A program made the translations under genes and the position numbers. The notes beneath the pieces are model-generated. The model did not search any database, was not told the DNA's origin, and saw nothing but the letters and a program-made list of their open reading frames with translations. From the NCBI RefSeq assembly GCF_023073715.1, contig NZ_JADPKA010000050.1:1-64000 (forward strand): 64,000 nt of DNA, given 5' to 3'. This document shows positions 8,303 through 15,896 of the stretch, piece after piece. The stretch's first letter is position 1; each line of letters starts with the position of its first letter. This stretch comes from Bradyrhizobium sp. 164 (GTDB lineage Bacteria > Pseudomonadota > Alphaproteobacteria > Rhizobiales > Xanthobacteraceae).

Positions 8303-9529
8303 TTATGACGGAGCAGGAACGCTGCCAGTCGGAGCGCTCGTCCCTGAGATGGTCGAGGCTGCGATCCAGCGCGAAACTGCCCCGATGTCCTCGGCATGTT
8401 CGCGATAGGCGCGAAGCTGGAATTCTGCGGAGCTGCCGCGCGCAACGATGGTCCGACAGTGCTCGACCTCGGCGGCGCAGTTCAGTGCCGCTGCGTCCCC
8501 AGCGATGTCGTCGATCACGCGGGAGAGCAGCTCCGAGATCGTGACGGGCCCGTCCTTCGAGGCGAAGATGCAATCGGTGCCGTAGCGCTGGGCGCGCCAT
8601 TTGTTTTCGACCGCAATCGCGCGTTCGACCGCGGTGACCTCCTTCGACAGGTGGGGCCGCAGGTAGAGGTGCCGTGTCAGGCAGCGATAGAGCGAGGCGA
8701 TCGCGACGGCGTCGTCGATGAAGGTGCAGGTGTCGGGCGCGCGCAGCTCGAGGGTCGGGTGTCGCATCGAAGGTCGCATCGCCCACCAGATGTGGCTCTC
8801 GTCGGGAATCACGCCCGAGCGCTGCAACGCGCCGACATAGTCGTCGAAGTCCTGCTTGCTTTCGAACAGTTCGGGCAGGCCGGTGCGCGGCAGCTCGGAG
8901 TAGGCGGCGAGCCGGTAGCCCTTTAGTCCGGTCTTGTGCGAATTCCAGAATGGGGACGAGGCGGAGAGCGCGATGAACAGCGGCAGATGCGGCAGCATCG
9001 CCCGCATCACCGCCATGCGCTTCTCGGGATCTGGCAGCTGGACGTGCACATGCATGCCGCACATCATGTTGCGGTGGCCGATGCTGCGCAAATCCTCGAT
9101 CATCTCCTCGTAGCGCGGTTTCGGGCTGGGCTGCGACATGCGCCAGACCGCGGTCGGATGCGTGCCGCAGGCCATGATCACGAAGCCGTATTGCGCGGCG
9201 ACGTTTGCGACCTCGCGGCGCAGGAAGCGGAGCTCTTCGCGCGCGTCATTGACCTCGACGTGAATGTTGGTCGCGACCTCGAGTTGGGATTGCAGCATTT
9301 CCCGCATCGCCTGGCCGCCGGTCGACCAATTCGCCGATTCGAACAGCTCGTTGGGAGTCTCGATCGCGACTTCCAGGCTGCGACGATCGGCGAGGAAATA
9401 TTCCTCCTCGATGCCGAACGAATATTCCGCCGCCTTGCCGCCTCTGCCGGCGGAGCGAATGACGAAGTGCTGCCTGTCGTCGGACGGATCAAGCCGCAGC
9501 AGTTTCAAAACGTCTGAAGCAAATGTCAT
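8303..9529 (-). CDS. carboxylate-amine ligase, YbdK/GCS2 family
   Basis: A 408-residue member of the glutamate-cysteine-ligase-like GCS2 family, which form gamma-glutamyl or similar amide bonds with ATP. The family signature GIEEEYFLAD is near residue 38. CGMHVHVQLPD (about residue 157) and the MRHPTLELRAPD block (about 253) follow. YbdK members have weak glutamate-cysteine ligase activity in vitro; the true substrate is often unknown. It lies 21 bp downstream of a class II glutamine amidotransferase, suggesting a make-and-cleave pair for a gamma-glutamyl compound. It is not a typical proteobacterial gshA. Confidence 0.88.
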   Translation of the reverse strand: MTFASDVLKLLRLDPSDDRQHFVIRSAGRGGKAAEYSFGIEEEYFLADRRSLEVAIETPNELFESANWSTGGQAMREMLQSQLEVATNIHVEVNDAREELRFLRREVANVAAQYGFVIMACGTHPTAVWRMSQPSPKPRYEEMIEDLRSIGHRNMMCGMHVHVQLPDPEKRMAVMRAMLPHLPLFIALSASSPFWNSHKTGLKGYRLAAYSELPRTGLPELFESKQDFDDYVGALQRSGVIPDESHIWWAMRPSMRHPTLELRAPDTCTFIDDAVAIASLYRCLTRHLYLRPHLSKEVTAVERAIAVENKWRAQRYGTDCIFASKDGPVTISELLSRVIDDIAGDAAALNCAAEVEHCRTIVARGSSAEFQLRAYREHAEDIGAVSRWIAASTISGTSAPTGSVPAPS

Positions 9530-9550
9530 TGTCCCACCCGGCCGAGGTAT

Positions 9551-10378
9551 TTACCTGCCGGCAACAATTCTTCTGGATGGAACGGGTTCCGCGTCGCACT
9601 CACCCGTAATTGCAAGAGTGAACGGAACAATCTTCACGCTTTCGGACGCGCGCGCGATCAGCGTGTGATTCGGCGGCACTTCGGCCCAATCCTCGTCCTT
9701 GTCGAACGGCTCGGACACGACGACGACCTGGCCGCCGGCCTCGCGGAAATACAGCGTGTTCGCGGCATCGTTGACCGCAACGCGGAACGCGTAGAGATCG
9801 TGGCCGTTGGCGATCGCGCTCGTGAAGCGCAGCCGTTCGCGTAGCTGGCCTTCGTTGACGAGACTGACGAGGGCTTGCAGCACGCGGTGCGTTGCGCCGA
9901 GCGGATCGCTATCCAGACCCGCGCCCATCATGGCGAGGAATACGGCTTCCGAATCGGTCGTGCCCAGCCGCGATGGGTAATAAGGATCGGGGATCAACGC
10001 CTCGACCCTGCGCCGCAGCCGATTCCAGCTCCCGACGAATCCATTGTGCATGAACATCCATTGGCCGCAGGCGAAGGGATGGCAATTCTGCCGTGTCACC
10101 GCCGTGCCGGTGGCCGCGCGCACGTGCGCGAAGAACAAATGCGAGCGCAGATGGCGGCAGAGATAGCGCAGGTTCTCGTCCGACCAGGCCGGGCGCGTCT
10201 CGCGATAAAGGCCTGGCTCCGGATGCTCGCCGTACCAGCCGAGGCCAAAGCCGTCACCGTTCGAACCCGCCGTCGACTGAAGCGAGCGGATGCTCTGCGC
10301 GACCAGCGAATGCTCGGGCTCGGTGACGTAGGGCTCGAAGGACGTCGTCTCGCCCCGGTATGCGATCCAGCGGCACAT
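9551..10378 (-). CDS. class II glutamine amidotransferase (EgtC/YafJ-like)
   Basis: A 275-residue Ntn-type amidohydrolase. The start was set at MCRWIAYRG because class II amidotransferases use the Cys exposed after Met1 removal as nucleophile; the longer frame to 10594 has no family resemblance. Other landmarks are GNDGFGLGWY-like SNGDGFGLGWYG (about residue 38), HVRAATGTAV (about 80) and the MFMHNGFVG block (about 104). EgtC-type members hydrolyse gamma-glutamyl amides. It is followed after 21 bp by the carboxylate-amine ligase. No egtB or egtD is present, so ergothioneine synthesis itself is not supported. Confidence 0.87.
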   Translation of the reverse strand: MCRWIAYRGETTSFEPYVTEPEHSLVAQSIRSLQSTAGSNGDGFGLGWYGEHPEPGLYRETRPAWSDENLRYLCRHLRSHLFFAHVRAATGTAVTRQNCHPFACGQWMFMHNGFVGSWNRLRRRVEALIPDPYYPSRLGTTDSEAVFLAMMGAGLDSDPLGATHRVLQALVSLVNEGQLRERLRFTSAIANGHDLYAFRVAVNDAANTLYFREAGGQVVVVSEPFDKDEDWAEVPPNHTLIARASESVKIVPFTLAITGECDAEPVPSRRIVAGR

Positions 10379-10511
10379 GAGGGATCCTCTCGGGGATGTG
10401 TCTTGAGCTGCACCAACAGTTCTGACTCCCTCATGGTTCCCGGTGATGCCGGGAGCGCGACCAAGGCCGGCTTCGTTGCTAGGATGCGAGAAAATCGAGA
10501 TGGAGATCGAG

Positions 10512-10892
10512 ATGAATGATCGAGCCAAGCTAGCCGCGCTCAAGCGCCATTGGGATGCTTCGGACGCGAGCAATTTCGAGGCGGAGCATGACATTTACTG
10601 CGAGGATGCCGTGCTCGACTATCCGCAGTCCGGCGAGCGCATCCGCGGTCGTAGGAACATTCAGGAGAGTCGATCCGCGCAGCCGAACAGGAAGCGATTC
10701 ACGGTCCGGCGGATTGCCGGTGGAGGCGATTTCTGGGTGAGCGAATTCGTCCTGAGCTATGATGGGGTGCCGTCCTACGTCGTGAGTATCATGGAATTCC
10801 GCGAAGGCCTGGTGGCGCACGAAACGCAGTATTTCGGTGACAGGTTCGAGCCGTCGCCCTCGCGTGCGCATCTCGTCGAGCGGGGAGGATGA
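10512..10892 (+). CDS. NTF2-like / SnoaL-like protein
   Basis: A 126-residue protein with a cystatin-like alpha+beta sandwich pattern: an N-terminal helix (AKLAALKRHWDASD), then DIYCEDAVLDYPQSGERIRG, then strands ending DRFEPSPSRAHLVER. This resembles SnoaL-like polyketide cyclase or NTF2-family proteins, which bind small hydrophobic ligands or act as simple enzymes. The substrate is unknown. An in-frame ATG 12 bp upstream is also possible. It is divergent from the amidotransferase gene. Confidence 0.75.
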   Translation: MNDRAKLAALKRHWDASDASNFEAEHDIYCEDAVLDYPQSGERIRGRRNIQESRSAQPNRKRFTVRRIAGGGDFWVSEFVLSYDGVPSYVVSIMEFREGLVAHETQYFGDRFEPSPSRAHLVERGG

Positions 10893-11296
10893 GGAGCACT
10901 TGGCCAGGGGCATCCATTCATGCTGGCTCGCGATGCAACGAGCGCCAACCCGACACCATCGCCCTGAGGTGTGTGACCGCGCGGCGCATGGCGTCACTTG
11001 GCGAGCCACGAAAGATCGACTCCAGCCCACTTCCATGGCCATATGGAACCCAATGCGGCGGCTAGTCGCAGCCGTATCGCCTTGATTCCGACAGCCCCGT
11101 CTTTATCTCTGAGAGGAACAAGAATCCGGGCCCCTCTGGCGAGGACGGCGACAATGTCGGCAAACCTCGTGATGTCGGATGACCTGTCCCGCGCGAATGC
11201 GATGGATCGGCCGATCGTCGGGCCTTCTTCGGTTCTCTCCGACCAGTCGTTCCATCGCAGCTCCGTGCGGCCATTTCGCAAGCTTAGGGAGCAACG
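10893..11296. other. 404-bp gap with no supported gene
   Basis: Open frames exist on both strands here (for example 10994-11314 on minus), but they overlap each other and the terB start. They show no domain, no start signal and no membrane or signal pattern. This stretch probably carries the promoter of the terB operon; I could not point to specific elements. Confidence 0.5.
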
Positions 11297-11770
11297 ATGT
11301 CTGACGCCAAGCATTCAAATCCGATCGAGATCGAGATCGCCGATCCGTCCAGCCTGAACGAGCAGGCTGCGGCGGCGCTGGTCATTGCCGGCGCGCTCGT
11401 CGCCGTGGCCGACCGGCGCGTTTCGCCGGTCGAGCGCGACGAGGTGATCCGCTTCATTCGCGATCGCGGATTGGCGCCTCATATCGAGGACGAAAGGCTA
11501 TTTGGGATGTTCGACACACTCGCCGAGCGACTCGAGGAGCCGGATTTTGCAAACGTCGTGATCGATACGCTGCGGCCGGTCTCGGACATGCCGCTGTCGT
11601 CGCATCTGATGGAGTTGTCGGAGCGCGTCGCCGCTGCCGACGAGGACGTGCATCCGCATGAGGTGCAGGCGATCAAGCTGTTGCGCCTGCTGACGCTGGC
11701 CCTGCCGCGTGCAAAGCAGGTCGCACCGGGTGCTGCGCGCGCCCAACAGCCCGTGGCGGCAGAGGAGTGA
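11297..11770 (+). CDS. TerB-family protein
   Basis: A 157-residue all-helical protein of the TerB (tellurite resistance, DjlA-type acidic) fold. Landmarks are AALVIAGALVAVADRRVSPVE near residue 28 and AADEDVHPHEVQAIKLLRLL near residue 113, where the conserved acidic residues sit. TerB proteins are thought to sense or bind metal and pair with membrane-bound TerC. It is the first gene of a tight group: its TGA overlaps or abuts the next gene's start, and terC follows. A weak GGGAGC sequence precedes the ATG. Confidence 0.82.
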   Translation: MSDAKHSNPIEIEIADPSSLNEQAAAALVIAGALVAVADRRVSPVERDEVIRFIRDRGLAPHIEDERLFGMFDTLAERLEEPDFANVVIDTLRPVSDMPLSSHLMELSERVAAADEDVHPHEVQAIKLLRLLTLALPRAKQVAPGAARAQQPVAAEE

Positions 11771-11772
11771 GC

Positions 11773-12135
11773 ATGAGCGCAGCTTCGGACGAGCCTACGA
11801 ATGGGGCCACGGGCCCCGCCAGCCAGTTGGCCGGCGGCGACCCGCGTCTCGACAAGCTCGTCCATCGCTTGCCGCCGCGCATGGGCGACGCCGTCACCTA
11901 TCTGCTCAAGCCGTCCAGCCGCTGGATCAGGATTCCCTCGGGCCTGCTGCTCATCGTCGGCGGCGTGCTCTCCTTTCTGCCGGTGCTCGGCGTCTGGATG
12001 CTGCCGCTCGGTCTTGCATTGCTGGCGGAAGACGTGCCGCTGCTGCGCTCCTCGCGCGCCAAGGTCCTGGATTGGGTTGAACGGAAGAAACCGCACTGGC
12101 TCGATCCGTCTGCACCGAAAAACGATCAATCATGA
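11773..12135 (+). CDS. small membrane protein between terB and terC
   Basis: A 120-residue protein with a soluble N-terminus (residues 1-45) and one long hydrophobic hairpin (about residues 55-90, IPSGLLLIVGGVLSFLPVLG...LALLAEDVPLL), then a basic tail. I do not recognise a named family. Two base pairs separate it from terB, and it overlaps terC by 4 bp, so it belongs to the same translation unit and may link the cytosolic TerB to the membrane TerC. A GTG 6 bp upstream overlapping the terB stop is an alternative start. Confidence 0.75.
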   Translation: MSAASDEPTNGATGPASQLAGGDPRLDKLVHRLPPRMGDAVTYLLKPSSRWIRIPSGLLLIVGGVLSFLPVLGVWMLPLGLALLAEDVPLLRSSRAKVLDWVERKKPHWLDPSAPKNDQS

Positions 12136-12770
12136 CAGAATTCATCACCGCCGATGCTCTGACCGCGCTGTTTCAGGTCATCCTGATCGACCTCGTGCTG
12201 GCCGGAGACAACGCCGTCGTCATCGGCCTTGCCGCGGCGGGACTGCCGGCCGAGCAGCGCCGGCGCGCCATCGTCGTCGGCATTGTCGCCGCCACGGCGC
12301 TCCGCATCGTCTTCGCCGGCGTTGCGACCCAGCTCCTGCAGGTGATCGGCCTCCTGCTCGCCGGCGGCGTGCTGTTGCTGTGGGTCTGCTGGAAGATGTG
12401 GCGCGAGCTGCGCGAGCAGTCCGCGCATTCGCGCCAGCTCGCGTTCGAGTATGGCGGCGGCGCGGGTGCTGCGCCGGCGCAGCGAAAGACCTTTGGTCAG
12501 GCGGCCTTGCAGATCGTCGCCGCCGACGTCTCGATGTCGCTCGACAACGTGCTCGCGGTTGCGGGCGCCGCGCGCGAGCATCCCTACATCCTTGCCTTCG
12601 GTCTGCTATTGTCGGTGGCGATGATGGGCGTTGCGGCCGACCTGCTCGGCCGCGTGCTGCAGAAGCAGCGCTGGATCGCCTATGTCGGTCTCGCCATCAT
12701 CGTTTACGTCGCCTTCGAGATGATCTATCGGGGCTCGCTCGAGCTCGCGCCTGTCATCGCGAGTCTGTGA
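12132..12770 (+). CDS. TerC-family integral membrane protein
   Basis: A 212-residue membrane protein of the TerC/YjbE family with about seven membrane segments. The signature acidic membrane motifs are LVLAGDNAVVIGLAAAGLP (about residue 18) and VSMSLDNVLAVAGAA (about residue 135), whose DN pairs are typical of TerC. The family is implicated in tellurite resistance and manganese export. It overlaps the upstream gene by 4 bp and is followed by the UPF0114 gene after 31 bp. Which metal it handles cannot be read from the sequence. Confidence 0.9.
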   Translation: MTEFITADALTALFQVILIDLVLAGDNAVVIGLAAAGLPAEQRRRAIVVGIVAATALRIVFAGVATQLLQVIGLLLAGGVLLLWVCWKMWRELREQSAHSRQLAFEYGGGAGAAPAQRKTFGQAALQIVAADVSMSLDNVLAVAGAAREHPYILAFGLLLSVAMMGVAADLLGRVLQKQRWIAYVGLAIIVYVAFEMIYRGSLELAPVIASL

Positions 12771-12801
12771 GGCGCTTCCTATTTGCAATCCGGAGTGATC
12801 A

Positions 12802-13386
12802 ATGACGTCTGAACCGAAAGCACCTTCGGCGCATGCCGCGGAGGGGCCGCAGATCGGCCCGTTTGCGCAGCTCATCTTTGGTTCGCGCTGGCTGCAAGTG
12901 CCGCTCTATGTCGGCCTGATCATCGCGCAGGGCGTTTATGTGCTGCTGTTCCTCAAAGAGCTCTGGCACCTGGTCTTGCACTCGTTCGACGCCAGCGAGC
13001 AGCAGATCATGCTGGTCGTGCTCGGGCTGATCGACGTCGTCATGATCTCGAACCTGCTGGTGATGGTGATTGTCGGCGGCTATGAGACCTTCGTCTCCCG
13101 CCTGAACCTGACCGGGCATCCCGACGAGCCGGAATGGCTCAGTCACGTCAATGCCAGCGTGCTCAAGATCAAGCTGGCGATGGCGATCATCGGCATCTCC
13201 TCGATCTCTCTGCTCAGGACCTTCATTGAGGCGGGCAATCTCGGCACGACGCGCAGCAATTTCACCGAGAGCGGCGTGATGTGGCAGGTGCTGATCCACC
13301 TGACCTTCATCATCTCGGCGATCGGCATCGCTTGGGTCGATCGCCTCAGCGAGAGCGGCCATCGCAAGGAGGCAAGCCACGGCTGA
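12802..13386 (+). CDS. UPF0114/YqhA-family membrane protein
   Basis: A 194-residue protein with four hydrophobic segments (about residues 35-55, 73-95, 117-140 and 160-180). It carries the family's LIFGSRWLQVPLYVGLI start and ISNLLVMVIVGGYETFVSR block. UPF0114 (YqhA) proteins are inner-membrane proteins of unknown function. It is the last gene of the terB group, and a probable terminator follows at 13428-13463. Confidence 0.88.
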   Translation: MTSEPKAPSAHAAEGPQIGPFAQLIFGSRWLQVPLYVGLIIAQGVYVLLFLKELWHLVLHSFDASEQQIMLVVLGLIDVVMISNLLVMVIVGGYETFVSRLNLTGHPDEPEWLSHVNASVLKIKLAMAIIGISSISLLRTFIEAGNLGTTRSNFTESGVMWQVLIHLTFIISAIGIAWVDRLSESGHRKEASHG

Positions 13387-13427
13387 CGAATCCGGCCGTC
13401 CGATACCTCCCGAGCGGCCAAGCCTGG

Positions 13428-13463
13428 GCCCGCCTGGTCGCTTGGTCGGGCGGGCTCCCTTTT
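13428..13463 (+). terminator. probable Rho-independent terminator of the terB operon
   Basis: Arms GCCCGCC (13428-13434) and GGCGGGC (13449-13455) form a 7-bp GC stem, followed by TCCCTTTT. It lies 42 bp after the UPF0114 stop. The T-run is interrupted, so termination may be partial. A competing inner pair CCAAGC/GCTTGG is also present. Confidence 0.55.
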
Positions 13464-13589
13464 CCGGATCGATAAAATTGCCTGCAATCCGCACAGTAGC
13501 GGCAAACCCTGCGAACAAGAAGCGCGCGGCTTTAAACCTCGACTTTGGAACCAGCGTGCATCCTCCCGGCAAAAGGGCAGGGCATCCTC

Positions 13590-13853
13590 ATGTCTATTCT
13601 CAGGGAGATCGTCGCCGCAGTCGCAGGAGTGTACGCGCTCCTGTTTCTCTGCGACGCATTGTTCGGGGTCGGCGAGGCACGCTTCGACGAGGCCTATTTC
13701 CGCACCAGTTTCTACGCGCCGCGGCCGAAGGAATTTCGCTTTGCGAGCGATACGCCGCCGGCGGTGCGAGTTAGCGACGCATTTGCGCAATTCGCGCCGG
13801 GCGAAGCCAGGCTGAACAGGCGTTACTCGTCTCTGACGACGATCATTCGCTGA
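13590..13853 (+). CDS. small membrane-anchored hypothetical protein
   Basis: An 87-residue protein with an N-terminal hydrophobic helix (residues 4-22, REIVAAVAGVYALLFLCDAL) that acts as signal or anchor. A polar, probably periplasmic part rich in aromatic and charged residues follows. I do not know the family. The start is placed at MSILREIV rather than 45 bp upstream because the hydrophobic segment then sits at the N-terminus. It stands alone between the terB operon and aroG. Confidence 0.6.
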   Translation: MSILREIVAAVAGVYALLFLCDALFGVGEARFDEAYFRTSFYAPRPKEFRFASDTPPAVRVSDAFAQFAPGEARLNRRYSSLTTIIR

Positions 13854-14126
13854 CGTCATTCCCCCTAGGTCTGGGTCCATTCCGCGACGCCGCCCCACCT
13901 TGTATCGCGGTGATCGGGGCGGTGGCGCCGACGTCGAATGGCTTGACCGTCAACACCTCCGGTTTGATCGCCGACCGTTTCCCAACAATTGCGAATTTGA
14001 CTTTGGCCGCAAGGGTTTGCAATGCGGAATGGATTTACAACTGGCGGGACGGGGCCAGCCTGTGTATAAGGCGGCCCTCGCAACCCACAGATCAGGTTGC
14101 GCTTTTTGCTTCACGGAGAGATTGCG

Positions 14127-15515
14127 ATGTCCGAGCGGTGGACGCCCGAGTCCTGGCGCGGCAAGCCGGTGCTACAGGTGCCCGACTATCCCGACGCCAA
14201 GGCCTTGGCCGACGTCGAGGCGCAGCTTGCGACCTTTCCGCCGCTGGTGTTTGCCGGCGAAGCGCGCAATCTGAAGAAGGCGTTGGCACGGGTTGCGGCC
14301 GGCGAGGCCTTCCTGCTCCAGGGCGGCGACTGCGCTGAGAGCTTTGCCGAGCACGGCGCCAACAACATCCGCGACTTCTTCCGCGTGCTGCTCCAGATGG
14401 CGGTGGTGCTTACTTACGCCGGCGCCGTCCCCGTGGTGAAAGTCGGCCGCATCGCCGGCCAGTTCGCCAAGCCGCGGTCGTCGCCGACCGAAAAGGTGAA
14501 CGGTGTCGAGCTCCCGAGCTATCGCGGCGACATCGTCAACGACATCGCCTTCACCAAGGAAGCGCGCGTGCCGGATCCGCAGCGCCAGCTGATGGCCTAC
14601 CGCCAGTCGGCCGCGACGCTGAACCTGCTCCGCGCCTTCGCCACCGGCGGCTTCGCCAATCTCGGCAGCGTGCATCAATGGATGCTCGGCTTCCTGAAGG
14701 ATAGCCCGCAGTCCCGCCGCTACAAGGAATTGGCCGACCGCATCTCGGACGCGCTCAACTTCATGCGCGCCTGCGGCCTCGATCTCGAAAGTCATCCCGA
14801 GCTGCGCGCCACGGATTTCTACACCAGCCACGAGGCGCTGCTGCTCGGCTACGAGCAGGCCCTGACCCGCGTCGATTCCACCACCGGCGACTGGTACGCG
14901 ACCTCGGGCCACATGATCTGGATCGGTGACCGCACCCGCCAGCTCGATCATGGCCATATCGAATATTTCCGCGGCATCAAGAACCCGATCGGGCTCAAAT
15001 GCGGCCCGTCACTTAAGCCCGACGAACTGCTGAAGCTGATCGACGTGCTCAACCCCGACAACGAGCCGGGCCGGCTGACGCTGATCGGCCGCTTCGGCTC
15101 CGACAAGATCGGTGAGCATCTGCCCAACATGATCCGCGCCGTGCAGCGCGAGGGCCGGGTGGTGGTCTGGTCCTGTGATCCCATGCACGGCAACACCATC
15201 ACCTCGACTTCGGGCTACAAGACCCGCCCCTTCGACCGCATCCTGTCCGAGGTGAAGTCGTTCTTCGCGGTCCACGCCGCGGAAGGCACCCATGCCGGCG
15301 GCGTGCACCTGGAGATGACGGGCCAGGACGTCACCGAATGCCTCGGCGGCGCCCGCGCCATCACCGACGAGGATCTCAACGACCGCTACCACACGGTCTG
15401 CGATCCCCGTCTCAATGCTGAGCAATCCATCGACATGGCTTTCCTGATTGCCGAGCTGCTGAAGCAGGAACGCGCCGGCAAAGCCAGGCCGATGCCGGCC
15501 GCAGCGGGGCTCTAG
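14127..15515 (+). CDS. aroG: 3-deoxy-7-phosphoheptulonate synthase, class II
   Basis: Catalyses the first step of the shikimate pathway: phosphoenolpyruvate plus erythrose 4-phosphate gives DAHP. The 462-residue protein is a plant/mycobacterial-type (class II) enzyme. It has LLQGGDCAESFAEH with the metal-binding Cys around residue 70 and KVGRIAGQFAKPRS near residue 112. WSCDPMHGNTITS is near residue 350, and HLEMTGQDVTECLGG follows. The start MSERWTPESW is preceded by CACGGAGAG; the frame extends 30 bp upstream without a better site. The DAG kinase gene begins 4 bp after the stop. Confidence 0.96.
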   Translation: MSERWTPESWRGKPVLQVPDYPDAKALADVEAQLATFPPLVFAGEARNLKKALARVAAGEAFLLQGGDCAESFAEHGANNIRDFFRVLLQMAVVLTYAGAVPVVKVGRIAGQFAKPRSSPTEKVNGVELPSYRGDIVNDIAFTKEARVPDPQRQLMAYRQSAATLNLLRAFATGGFANLGSVHQWMLGFLKDSPQSRRYKELADRISDALNFMRACGLDLESHPELRATDFYTSHEALLLGYEQALTRVDSTTGDWYATSGHMIWIGDRTRQLDHGHIEYFRGIKNPIGLKCGPSLKPDELLKLIDVLNPDNEPGRLTLIGRFGSDKIGEHLPNMIRAVQREGRVVVWSCDPMHGNTITSTSGYKTRPFDRILSEVKSFFAVHAAEGTHAGGVHLEMTGQDVTECLGGARAITDEDLNDRYHTVCDPRLNAEQSIDMAFLIAELLKQERAGKARPMPAAAGL

Positions 15516-15519
15516 AACC

Positions 15520-15873
15520 TTGCTGCGAATTTGGAAGGCCACGATCAATTCCCGGAACGGTCTGGCCTTTGCGTTCCGCTCGGAGCAGGCCGTCCGCGAG
15601 GAGATCTTTGTGCTCCTCCTGTCGCTGCCGCTGGCCTGGTTCATCGGCGCGACCGCGATGCGCGCGGTCGAGCTGGTCTGTGCAGTCGCCTTCGTGCTGG
15701 TGGTCGAGCTGCTCAACACCGCGATCGAAAAACTCGCCGACCGCCTGACCATGGACCACGACAAGCAGATCGGCCGGGTCAAGGACATGGGCTCGGCCGC
15801 GGTCGGCGTTGCGCTGCTGATGGCTGGCGCGTTCTGGATCTTTGCGCTCATCGAGCGATTGGGTTTCGTCTAG
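15520..15873 (+). CDS. dgkA: diacylglycerol kinase
   Basis: A small integral membrane kinase that phosphorylates diacylglycerol to phosphatidate, recycling lipid left over from membrane glucan and lipopolysaccharide modification. The 117-residue protein has three hydrophobic helices and the DgkA signature VVELLNTAIEKLADRLT at about residues 65-82. Its cytoplasmic N-terminal helix (ATINSRNGLAFAFRSEQAVREE) is also typical. Translation appears to begin at TTG 4 bp after the aroG stop, so it is probably coupled to aroG. The pairing with an aromatic pathway gene has no obvious functional meaning. Confidence 0.9.
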   Translation: MLRIWKATINSRNGLAFAFRSEQAVREEIFVLLLSLPLAWFIGATAMRAVELVCAVAFVLVVELLNTAIEKLADRLTMDHDKQIGRVKDMGSAAVGVALLMAGAFWIFALIERLGFV

Positions 15874-15896
15874 CGAGGATCGAACAAGGGCGGTCC

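Noticed and set aside
8303..10378. Ergothioneine biosynthesis locus
   Set aside because: The ligase and the EgtC-like hydrolase are present but egtB and egtD are not in the window, so only a generic gamma-glutamyl pair can be claimed.
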